Shown here: positions 1-6,491 of the stretch, in pieces
How positions within the stretch are numbered: position 1 is the stretch's first letter
Layout of the letters: the number at the start of each line of letters is the position of its first letter
DNA from: Brachionus koreanus
Lineage: Eukaryota > Rotifera > Eurotatoria > Ploima > Brachionidae
Length of the DNA: 13,551 nucleotides
Assembly: GCA_016987375.1 (NCBI GenBank)
Contig: PJRA01000309.1
Location: 549,511 to 563,061, forward strand
Direction: 5' to 3'
The notes under the pieces: model-generated
Database searches by the model: none
Told to the model about the DNA's origin: nothing
The model's input: the letters and a program-made list of their open reading frames with translations, nothing else
Program-made: the position numbers and the translations under genes

Positions 1-571
1 TTTTTTCATAAATCACCAAGCAAAATCCATTTTCGCATGCTTTTTTGCTTTCATTATCACATAATTTTGATTCGCAAAATCGTCCTAAAAAGCCATGTGG
101 ACAATCACATTTTCCTTCATAGTTCGATCCTTGTTTACAAGCTCCACCATTTATGCATGGTGATTTTTCACAGAATTTATACCTTGATTCACAAAATGTC
201 CCATTAAAAGTAGCAGGACAATTACATGATACTGATGCGCCATTTGTAATAATACAAGTACCATTATTTCTACAAATATCTTTATCATTCGGACAAGATT
301 TTTGCTGAATCATAGTCGCTGTGCTTTCAGCTGAAGTTGTTGTTTTGGTTGTTTCTGATTTTGAAGGAATTGGCATTTCACAAAAAATTCCTGCAAATCC
401 TTTAGGACAACTGCAATAAAATATTCTAAGATTATCATCTGGTCGCATGCATGTTGCTCCGTTCTTACAAGGTGAATCTTCGCACAAATTTGTTTCTCGT
501 TTAGCAATTGACGAGGATTCGACCAAAAATTTTATTAAAACCAGTGAAAAAGTAAAAATTAGAAATTTCAT
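1..571 (-). CDS. Secreted EGF-repeat protein, 3' end cut by window edge
   Basis: An open frame starts at the ATG at 571-569 and stays open for 190 codons to the window edge. Residues 1 to about 22 look like a signal peptide (MKFLIFTFSLVLIKFLV, then small and polar residues), followed by a dibasic Lys-Arg at 24-25. Three complete EGF modules follow, with the standard six-cysteine spacing: C30-C64, C93-C127 and C134-C166. A fourth begins at C171. A Ser/Thr-rich linker (about 69-90) separates EGF1 from EGF2, as in mucin-like or O-glycosylated spacers. No calcium-binding EGF consensus is visible. The protein is probably secreted or extracellular; whether a membrane anchor follows lies outside the window. 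EGF3 is nearly identical in DNA to the matching module of the gene at 13075-13551. The start is supported by the signal peptide immediately after it and a TATA-like box 47 nt upstream. The specific function is unknown. Confidence 0.88.
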   Translation of the reverse strand, partial: MKFLIFTFSLVLIKFLVESSSIAKRETNLCEDSPCKNGATCMRPDDNLRIFYCSCPKGFAGIFCEMPIPSKSETTKTTTSAESTATMIQQKSCPNDKDICRNNGTCIITNGASVSCNCPATFNGTFCESRYKFCEKSPCINGGACKQGSNYEGKCDCPHGFLGRFCESKLCDNESKKACENGFCLVIYEK

Positions 572-610
572 TTTTACAAAAATAATTTCTTAAATTTTAT
601 TTTACCATTC

Positions 611-618
611 ATATTTAT
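611..618 (-). promoter_or_regulatory. TATA-like box of the left-edge EGF gene
   Basis: On the minus strand the sequence reads CATAAATA, beginning 47 nt upstream of the ATG at 571. The spacing matches the TATA boxes of the other three EGF genes here (49-57 nt), but the first base is C and the AATTGC element seen in the others is absent. This is therefore the weakest of the four promoters. Confidence 0.4.
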
Positions 619-694
619 GCTTCTTTCGGATTTAGAAAATGTTGTTCTAAACAGATATATTTTTTATTCGATTTTTAAAGTTAAATATTTATTT

Positions 695-719
695 TTTTTA
701 AGGCAAAAAGCCTTAAAAA
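695..719. repeat. Perfect 10-bp hairpin
   Basis: The arms TTTTTAAGGC (695-704) and GCCTTAAAAA (710-719) are exact reverse complements around an AAAAA loop. It lies about 80 nt upstream of the TATA-like box of the left-edge EGF gene. In AT-rich DNA a chance hairpin is possible, but the GGC/GCC core makes it stand out. No function is assigned. Confidence 0.5.
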
Positions 720-2284
720 GGAATCAAAGAAAAGTAGTATTTTTTGCTGTTTGCAAATAATTTAAATATTATAAAATTAAAGTAGTATTTTTAGCTAAAT
801 ACATTTTAATTAATAACCTAGATATCACAAAAGAAATTTTTGAAATATTATAAATTATTTCATTAAAAAACTTCTAAAATAACTATTATTTTCTTTTATT
901 GTTTTGAAAACAAAAAATTTCAATTATTAAATCTTAAATTTTAAAAAAAATTTAAATACATTGAAAATTTTCATTATTGTTATTTTTCAATTAATGAAAC
1001 CAAATAAAAGTGAGTTGTTACACATTCCGTACTAGAATATAATCCTTTCAATACAAAAAAATTTACGTTTTTTAGATTCCAAACAAACTAGCAATTTGAT
1101 CCAACAATTTTTTTAACATTCTAACCATTCTAGTTTTGCTTTTTCTTGGATGAATTATTTGAAACAAATGACACACATAATTATAAATTTAGAGGAAGAT
1201 ATATCAGTTTATGTCTTATCAAAGTTTTATCAATTTAAGCTTGTAACAATTTTGTTAAATTTTTTTAAATGATTTTTTAATCAAATATTAAAATCTACAG
1301 TAAAATTGAGTCAGAATTGTTTAAATGACTTTATTTTAGATTTTTAACTTATATTCAGATTTTTTTCAAAATATTTATTATTTCAATTTACATTTAGTTC
1401 TTAAAATCACAATACAAATTGAAGGATAAATGAAAATATTTATTAAATTAGTTCAAATAAGAATCAAGATTTATGATTAATTAGTGATTTAGAATATTTG
1501 TTGATTGTTGTTGATTCAATTTCTTCATAAAATTTAACAAAAAATCTGCAGTACGATCAAAGTAAAATAATTAATATTAAAAATATTCAAAATCAGAGTC
1601 ATCGATATTTAATTTAATATTTCTCTTTTTGTAAAATAAAAAAAATAAACTTTTAAATAGCTGAAGAAAAATTAAAATATTTCTTAAATATTCACAATCA
1701 TTGATATTTATTATTCATTCAATAGTAAGAGTTTTAAATTAAATTTTTTAGAATATAAAAAATTCAAAAAGAAATAAGATACTACATAAATATAAGTTGA
1801 GTTTTAAACGTTTTATTGAAAAAAGGATAATTATTGATTTGATTATTGAGAAATAAATCTAATTGTACAATAATTATTAAAAGAGAAAAGGAAATAGTTT
1901 TTAAACGGTAGTTACTATAAATAAGTAAACTTCCGCAGAACTTCCGAAGTAGGTGAAACATTAGTATTTTCACTTTATTTCATCTGCAGAACAAATTTTT
2001 GATCATTAGAACAAAAGTTATAAAATTTTTCAAAAGTTAGAAAATGAATTCAAAGAAATCAAGTTTTGTTTCAATGCTGTTTCAATCATTAAGTGACAAA
2101 AACAGATTTTTCTGAGTCGACCGGGGAAAACTTAACACTAAAAAATTTGTTGTAGTAATTATTGTTTTATTTTTCAAAAATCGTTTTTGAGTTAGATTAT
2201 TTGGAAGCATCAATCATAAAATGCTTTAAGGTCAAGAGTAGAAATTAAAAATTATTTTCTTATTTAAAAATGAAAAAATAAAAC
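720..2284. other. AT-rich intergenic DNA, no gene recognised
   Basis: This is about 1.5 kb with no frame carrying recognisable protein content. Short open frames, such as a 63-codon one at 1782-1973 on the minus strand, are hydrophobic low-complexity translations typical of AT-rich DNA. The stretch 1910-1990 is less AT-biased than its surroundings and could be a decayed insertion. A 26-nt sequence at 2163-2188 recurs at 6156-6181. A small direct repeat, AAAGTAGTATTTTT, occurs at 731-744 and 779-792. Confidence 0.6.
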
Positions 2285-2290
2285 TTTATT
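2285..2290 (-). terminator. Polyadenylation signal AATAAA for the EGF/poly-Thr gene
   Basis: AATAAA on the minus strand lies about 92 nt beyond the stop codon at 2382. It is the first canonical signal downstream. In DNA this AT-rich, AATAAA also occurs by chance, so the assignment is tentative. Confidence 0.45.
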
Positions 2291-2381
2291 AAACCTATAT
2301 TTGATGCTCTAAATTCAAATAGAAATTATAGAAAACAGTGATTAAATATTTCAAGCTGGTAAAAGCAAAAATGGCAATCAA

Positions 2382-3068
2382 TTATACACAACTTATAAAT
2401 TTACCGGTAATAACACAAGTTTCACCACTATTGCATATTTTTATATCTTCAGGACAAAATTTAAATGTCAAAGGGGTAGTTGAAGATGTTGCTGCAGCTG
2501 CAGTTGAAGTTTCAGTTGTTGTTGTAGTTGTAGTTGTAGTTGTGGTTGTAGTTGTGGTTGTAGTTGTTGTAGCTTGAATTGTTGTTTCTTGAGGTGGAAT
2601 ATTACATATGTTGCCAGTATAACCATTTATACAAGAACAATATGCCAAATCTGAATTTATTTGATAACACATTCCCCCATTCTTACATGGATTCTTTGAA
2701 CACTGATTTAATTCTGGTTTTGAAGTGGTTGTTGTTGATGCTTTTTCTTCGCAAAATGTACCCAAAAAACCCGGATTACACACACAATAAGCACTAGTTT
2801 CAATTTGTACACATTTGCCATCATTTTTACAAACTCCTTCAAAGCAAAGATTCGCTGAAGTTGTTGAACTTTGAACTGTTGTTGTTTCTTGAGGTGGAAT
2901 ATTACAAGTGCTACCAGTATAACCATTTATACAAGAGCAATATATTAGGTCTGAATTCAGTTGAATACAATTTCCTCCATTTTGACAAATTGAAGTTGTA
3001 CAAATCTTGGATTCAATTGAATTTAGGTAAAATGACCATACTAAAACAGTTAATATTAAAATGTTCAT
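2382..3068 (-). CDS. Secreted EGF-repeat protein with poly-threonine linker
   Basis: The frame encodes 228 residues from the ATG at 3068-3066 and has no intron. An in-frame ATG 63 nt further upstream (3131) is rejected. The chosen Met begins a clean signal peptide (MNILILTVLVWSFYLNSIES), and the upstream ATG would sit in front of the TATA box at 3111-3117. Three EGF modules follow: C23-C55, C75-C106 and C123-C155. Thr-rich spacers lie at about 61-73 and 110-117, and a run of 19 consecutive Thr at 167-185 precedes an Ala/Ser/Thr stretch. The protein then ends in a half-EGF (C205 to C227) that stops one residue after its fourth cysteine. EGF1 and EGF3 are near-copies, and their DNA repeats at exactly 300 nt. 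The protein is likely secreted and O-glycosylated; its partner is unknown. Confidence 0.88.
   Translation of the reverse strand: MNILILTVLVWSFYLNSIESKICTTSICQNGGNCIQLNSDLIYCSCINGYTGSTCNIPPQETTTVQSSTTSANLCFEGVCKNDGKCVQIETSAYCVCNPGFLGTFCEEKASTTTTSKPELNQCSKNPCKNGGMCYQINSDLAYCSCINGYTGNICNIPPQETTIQATTTTTTTTTTTTTTTTTTTETSTAAAATSSTTPLTFKFCPEDIKICNSGETCVITGKFISCV
2514..2570 (-). repeat. Threonine-codon (ACN) repeat tract
   Basis: Nineteen consecutive ACA/ACT/ACC codons encode the poly-Thr linker of the EGF gene. On the plus strand they read as an interrupted GTTGTA/GTTGTG array. The mix of third bases argues against a very young pure microsatellite, but the tract should still be length-variable between individuals. 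Confidence 0.85.
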
Positions 3069-3098
3069 TTTGAAGATAAAATTTGGAAAAAATAGCTT

Positions 3099-3117
3099 GC
3101 AATTGATTTGATTTATA
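3099..3117 (-). promoter_or_regulatory. Core promoter: TATAAAT plus AATTGC element
   Basis: On the minus strand TATAAAT (3117-3111) is followed after six bases by AATTGC (3104-3099). The box starts 49 nt upstream of the ATG at 3068. The same pair with the same spacing precedes the EGF gene at 13075, and with seven bases between them the EGF gene at 6088. The expected transcription start would give a 5' UTR of only about 20 nt. Confidence 0.7.
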
Positions 3118-3156
3118 CTTTGAATAAGCAATATCGAATTTCTTAATTTTCTATAA

Positions 3157-3179
3157 CTTTTTTCTCTTCTTTCTTTTCT
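3157..3179. other. Homopyrimidine tract upstream of EGF gene
   Basis: These 23 bases are all C or T on the plus strand, hence GA-rich on the sense strand of the EGF gene at 2382-3068. The tract lies about 40 nt upstream of that gene's TATA box. It could be a GAGA-like promoter element or simple low complexity. The rest of 3180-3612 shows no recognisable gene. Confidence 0.4.
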
Positions 3180-3612
3180 ATTTAAATAGTTTGAATAAAA
3201 ATCGTCTTTATTAAACCAAAAGAAAAAATTCTTTTAAAAAAAAATTCGATATTTTTAAAATAAATGAAAGAACAATTGAAATGTAGCTTGCAAAGAAATC
3301 AGATAGTTTTTTTCTAATCCTAATTAAACATTAGAAATTTTACTTAGAGAGCATACATTTATTTTGGCAAATTGAATAAGTGAGAGCAAATCATTCTTAA
3401 AAATGATTGTCAAGTATTTTATTTTAACATGAGATAGCATCAGAAGTGGTTTAATGATATGGTCATTTTTTCGAGAAAGGTCCTTGAAAAATCTGCCTTC
3501 ATAAAAAAACAAAGTGAACAGTTTAATCTAACAGCAGGAGATGAAACCAATTAAATGTCAAGCAAAAATAACCGGCTAAGAATAGAGTTGATTTTATACT
3601 TTTGAGTGAATA

Positions 3613-3649
3613 AATTGTTCGCCTATGTTTTTTATCCTGATATGTGAAC
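3613..3649 (+). repeat. Left arm of outer terminal inverted repeat
   Basis: This 37-nt stretch begins AATTGTTCGCCTAT and ends GTGAAC. It matches the reverse complement of 5371-5408, with the first 14 bases identical and the rest near-identical apart from about one single-base gap. The pair encloses the piggyBac-like element and suggests an older DNA transposon or MITE into which the younger element jumped. I could not recognise a transposase belonging to this outer element. Confidence 0.65.
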
Positions 3650-3765
3650 CAAAAAATTATAAAATTATTCACTTTAAACATCAATATAAAAAAGATAAAA
3701 TTTTTAATTTTTTTAAAAATTCTTTTGAAAATGATTCTGCAATTTTAAACTTAACACTCAAAAAC

Positions 3766-3790
3766 CGGAGGGGTTTTTTCGACTCTTTTT
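3766..3790 (+). repeat. Subterminal repeat copy 1 of piggyBac-like element
   Basis: The sequence CCGGAGGGGTTTTTTCGACT adjoins the left terminal repeat. It is a degenerate copy of the GGGG-(T)5-6-GGAC motif also found at 3945-3967 and 4851-4873, in the same orientation. Subterminal repeats of this kind are candidate transposase-binding sites. Confidence 0.5.
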
Positions 3791-3944
3791 GGTACTTTTA
3801 TTGCTTGTTGTTCCACAAATTTAATCTTTTTTGAAAATTTTTTTTTTCATCAAAACTAAAATCAAAAAAATATTATAAATAATTAATTTTGATTACAAAA
3901 TAATTTTATTTTCATGCTAACAAAAAAATGTATACGTTAAACCC

Positions 3945-3967
3945 GAAGAGGGGTTTTTGGACCCTTC
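3945..3967 (+). repeat. Subterminal repeat copy 2 of piggyBac-like element
   Basis: This second copy of the G-rich/T-run/CCC motif forms an imperfect hairpin: GAAG.GGG against CCCTTC. It lies about 190 nt in from the left end of the element. Confidence 0.55.
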
Positions 3968-4082
3968 AAAAATAATGTCTATTTTTTTGTAAAATAAATT
4001 AGTTACATGGCTAATTATGCTTTTAAATCCAAAATGTACTTAATTTCAATTAATTCCTTTAATTAAAAATATATTTTTGAAC

Positions 4083-4628
4083 CATGTCACGAAGAAAAAC
4101 TGCCTTAGAAGCTCAAAACTTTTAAGAAATGCGGACGATACTCAATCGGAAGTATCTGATGATAATGATAATGATTATGAGAATAATTATAACATTGATA
4201 ATTATTTTGAAGAAGAAATGGAGACAATAAATCATCCTATTTCTGAATATGACTTAGATGAATGCTCAGAGATGAAGAACCTGAACACGAAGAAGGAACT
4301 AAGATTGATAAAGTTTCGAAAAATGGAACGATATGGGTAAGATTGAATGACAGAAAAGAGACAAGTCTAAGAAAAAAGACAAATTTTAAAAAGAAAATTG
4401 GACCGACAATGCTACACGTCAAATAATTGAGACAAAACTGCCGATATTTTCTTCTAGAAAGAGAATAGCAAGAATCAAAAACAGCAAAAAAAATCTGCAA
4501 AATAAAAGTGTCAAATTAGGTTATGTAATGGAAACAAATCGAGCTTTACTTGTGACGAATGTAAACAATTTAAATGTGATTCTTGTGTAGGAGAGATGAG
4601 TATAAAATCGATCTGTAAAGATTGTTAG
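4083..4628 (+). pseudogene. Decayed piggyBac-family transposase, catalytic core deleted
   Basis: Three pieces survive in two or more frames. An acidic, Asp/Glu/Asn-rich stretch at about 4120-4265 resembles the disordered N-terminus of piggyBac transposases. After a frame change near 4265, 4268-4426 encodes a segment containing NGTIW and, 21 residues later, GPT. That pair is typical of the start of the DDE_Tnp_1_7 domain, and the frame then hits a stop. After a gap, 4506-4628 encodes a Cys-rich tail with pattern C-x4-C-x8-C-x2-C-x4-C-x2-C-x9-C-x2-C ending ICKDC and a stop. This resembles the C-terminal finger of the family. The DDE core expected between GPT and the finger is not there, and several stops break the frame, so no functional transposase can be made. 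Confidence 0.75.
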
Positions 4629-4850
4629 GACAAGTATTAGGAATTAAGAAAATATTTTTTTCTTGTATTGTATCAAATTTTTTTTTGAATAATTTCACAT
4701 TTATTTTTAAAAATAGACTTAATTTTTTTAACATCTGAGCAAAATTAAAAAAGACATATATTTTAACATTCAGGAAAAATTTTATTACATATTTTGTATA
4801 ATTATGGTAATTTATGCTTTTTTAAAAGCCTAATTTAATCAAGGGGTACC

Positions 4851-4873
4851 GAAGGGGTTTTTTGGACCCCTTC
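4851..4873. repeat. Subterminal repeat copy 3, perfect hairpin
   Basis: Arms GAAGGGG (4851-4857) and CCCCTTC (4867-4873) are exact reverse complements around a 9-nt T-rich loop. It lies just inside the right end of the piggyBac-like element and is the most regular of the three subterminal copies. Confidence 0.65.
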
Positions 4874-4915
4874 AGTAATTAACGTTTAAAAAAAAATCCG
4901 GTTTTTGAGTGTTAA

Positions 4916-5370
4916 ATATAAATATTGAAACTATAAGATTATTTTTTTAATTTTATTTACAAAAAAAATGATCAAAATTTATGATTCCAAAGTGTATTAA
5001 TTATTTTTAAGAGTAAAAGAAAAAGTTTTGGTGTATGGTTCTCGGTTATGTCAAAATAACTCTTGTACTCGTTTTAACCAGATAATGGCTCCTTTCTGTA
5101 AAAGAGATCAAAAGATTCAAAAAAATATTCATTATTTTGGCGAGGTTCATCATTAATCCATGAACATTTATAAGAAAAATATATTATTTGAAATCTTTAG
5201 TCACTAGTTATCATTTGAAATTTTACAAAAATTAAATCGAACAAAAAGTCAAAATTTTTATTATCATTTTATTTCATTTTTTTTAATATTTAATAACTAA
5301 TTAAAAAATGTTCACATATTTTTCGAGATGTTCTCTTTAATTTTTCAAAAAAAAATTGTTGAAATCTTTT
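4916..5370. other. Interior of outer inverted-repeat element, unrecognised
   Basis: This is the part of the outer inverted-repeat unit to the right of the nested piggyBac-like element. The section about 5020-5160 has higher complexity and on the minus strand gives a short open stretch, but I find no transposase signature in any frame. It may be the worn-down body of the older element. Confidence 0.4.
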
Positions 5371-5408
5371 GTTCACTTATCTTGGTAAAAAAATATAGGC
5401 GAACAATT
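5371..5408 (-). repeat. Right arm of outer terminal inverted repeat
   Basis: Its reverse complement begins AATTGTTCGCCTAT and ends GTGAAC, pairing with 3613-3649. The outer unit is about 1.8 kb including the nested element and about 630 bp without it, which would suit a MITE. Confidence 0.65.
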
Positions 5409-5518
5409 ATACCATTGTTCAGCTAATCGGGTAGACCTCAAAAAATTATTCAGTCAAAGATATTTGAATTTTAATTATAAATTTATTAAATACTTAAAAA
5501 AATTTTTTTGTTGTTAAT

Positions 5519-5524
5519 TTTATT
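5519..5524 (-). terminator. Polyadenylation signal AATAAA for the intron-containing EGF gene
   Basis: AATAAA on the minus strand lies about 20 nt past the stop at 5544. A second AATAAA at 5535-5540 lies only 4 nt past the stop. Either gives a very short 3' UTR, which matches the compact gene style here. Confidence 0.4.
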
Positions 5525-5543
5525 CAGGAATTATTTTATTTAG

Positions 5544-6088
5544 TTAAACACAAACTACTATTTTGTCGACTACGATGCAAGTTTTACCAGGAGTGCAATT
5601 GACCACATTTTTTATTTCTTCATTACAAAATTGAAATGTAGTAACTCCAATGGGCAAAGTAGTTGTGGTAGTGATTGGAGATCCATTTTCACAATAAAGC
5701 CCTGATGTTCCATCTACACAGAGACATATTGCTAAATTTTCTGTTATTTGCCTACATTGGCCATTTTCTTTTATATATAAAGATAATTATGTAATATTTT
5801 TCAAAATCGATAAAAATTACGTTTACAAATATCAGGTTCGCACAAAACAAGAGGAGTTGTAGTAATTGTGGTCAATCGTGTTGTTGTAAGTGGTATTTCA
5901 CAGTAAATGCCTGAGAACTGACTTGTACATAAACAAACAGCCAAATTGGCGCCTATTTGAATGCAAGAAGCGCCATTTTTGCAATTACCAGTTGAACAAA
6001 GACCAACAAACTCTCTGCTAGCAAGTGTATTAGCTTCTGAATACTCAAGAACTAATCCAATTATTAATAAAAAGACTAATTTGAACAT
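5544..6088 (-). CDS. Secreted EGF-repeat protein, two exons
   Basis: Exon 1 is 6088-5821 and exon 2 is 5767-5544, joined across a 53-nt GT-AG intron (5820-5768) in phase 1. The product is 163 residues. Without splicing the frame runs into a stop after 95 codons, just inside the intron. Splicing restores a complete second EGF module, which is strong evidence for the intron. Residues 1-19 are a signal peptide (MFKLVFLLIIGLVLEYSEA). EGF1 is C31-C63 and EGF2 C83-C115 (the splice point is at residue 90). Thr-rich linkers lie at about 67-79 and 121-133. The protein ends with a half-EGF (C137 to C162) that closes with Cys-Val-stop, as in the gene at 2382-3068. It is likely secreted; its function is unknown. 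The TATA box is 51 nt upstream of the ATG. Confidence 0.87.
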
Positions 6089-6119
6089 TTTAAAAATTTT
6101 ATTAACTAAAAGCTCTTTG

Positions 6120-6139
6120 GCAATTGTGCTATATTTATA
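6120..6139 (-). promoter_or_regulatory. Core promoter: TATAAAT plus AATTGC element
   Basis: On the minus strand TATAAAT (6139-6133) is followed after seven bases by AATTGC (6125-6120). The box starts 51 nt upstream of the ATG at 6088. The same pairing occurs at 3099-3117 and 13018-13036, in front of two other EGF genes. A 26-nt sequence at 6156-6181, just upstream of the TATA box, recurs at 2163-2188. Confidence 0.7.
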
Positions 6140-6445
6140 GTTAATTTTACAATGATGTTTTATTTTTCAAAAATCGTTTTTAACAAGTAAATATTTAACA
6201 ACATCGGAGTTTAGAATTTTAAAATCGGATGAATCTGTTTCCATCCTTTATGTAACCAAGATATTAGAGCTAATCAAAAGTTGAAAATTACCCAATCCTT
6301 TTCAAAAACAATAGTCAATTTTTTTTTAAAAAGCCAAATATTACTCTAATATTTGGACAAAATCGGAAACCTTAATTTTCTTTTTATTTATTACCTAATC
6401 TAGAAATAAATAAATATAATTAAGTGATCAAAACAAAAGAAAAAA
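6140..6445. other. Intergenic DNA between EGF promoter and SART3 3' end
   Basis: It contains the 26-nt repeat at 6156-6181 and otherwise AT-rich sequence. I looked here on the minus strand for a further 3' exon of the SART3-like gene encoding an Lsm-interaction tail and found none. Confidence 0.5.
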
Positions 6446-6451
6446 TTTATT
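6446..6451 (-). terminator. Polyadenylation signal AATAAA for the SART3-like gene
   Basis: AATAAA on the minus strand lies about 40 nt downstream of the stop at 6492. Another follows further on near 6388. The assignment rests on position only. Confidence 0.45.
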
Positions 6452-6491
6452 TAAAAAATTCGATTCGAAACATTCTATTCAAATTTTAAAT

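Larger units (their letters stand above)
3751..4915 (+). mobile_element. Internally deleted piggyBac-like DNA transposon with TTAA flanks
   Basis: The ends are exact 19-nt inverted repeats: TTAACACTCAAAAACCGGA at 3751-3769 and its reverse complement at 4897-4915. The outermost TTAA on each side fits the invariant target-site duplication of the piggyBac superfamily, leaving a 1157-bp element that starts CACT, as in the bat piggyBac element. Inside, on the plus strand, lie frameshifted remnants of a transposase. In order these are an acidic N-terminal region, a segment with GTIW and GPT signatures, and a C-terminal eight-cysteine finger. The DDE catalytic core that should lie between the last two is missing. 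The copy is therefore non-autonomous, but its termini look intact. It sits within an outer inverted-repeat pair. Confidence 0.85.

Noticed and set aside
1782..1973. 63-codon minus-strand open frame
   Set aside because: It is a hydrophobic low-complexity translation with no signal peptide pattern, domain or promoter; it is expected by chance in AT-rich DNA.
2132..2145. TTAACACTAAAAAA resembling the end of the piggyBac-like element
   Set aside because: Only the first 8-9 bases agree before divergence and no opposite end was found nearby; probably chance.
2338..2577. Plus-strand open frame rich in valine
   Set aside because: It is the antisense of the Thr-codon tract in the EGF gene on the other strand, and it starts without a credible ATG context.
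2581..2940. CRISPR-like repeat array
   Set aside because: There are only two copies 300 nt apart, and they are protein-coding EGF modules in a eukaryotic gene.
3069..3131. Longer N-terminus for the EGF/poly-Thr gene from an ATG at 3131
   Set aside because: It would place the start upstream of the TATA box and put 21 residues before a good signal peptide.
4237..4500. Minus-strand open frame across the transposase remnant
   Set aside because: It is the antisense shadow of the plus-strand transposase pieces, with no family resemblance.
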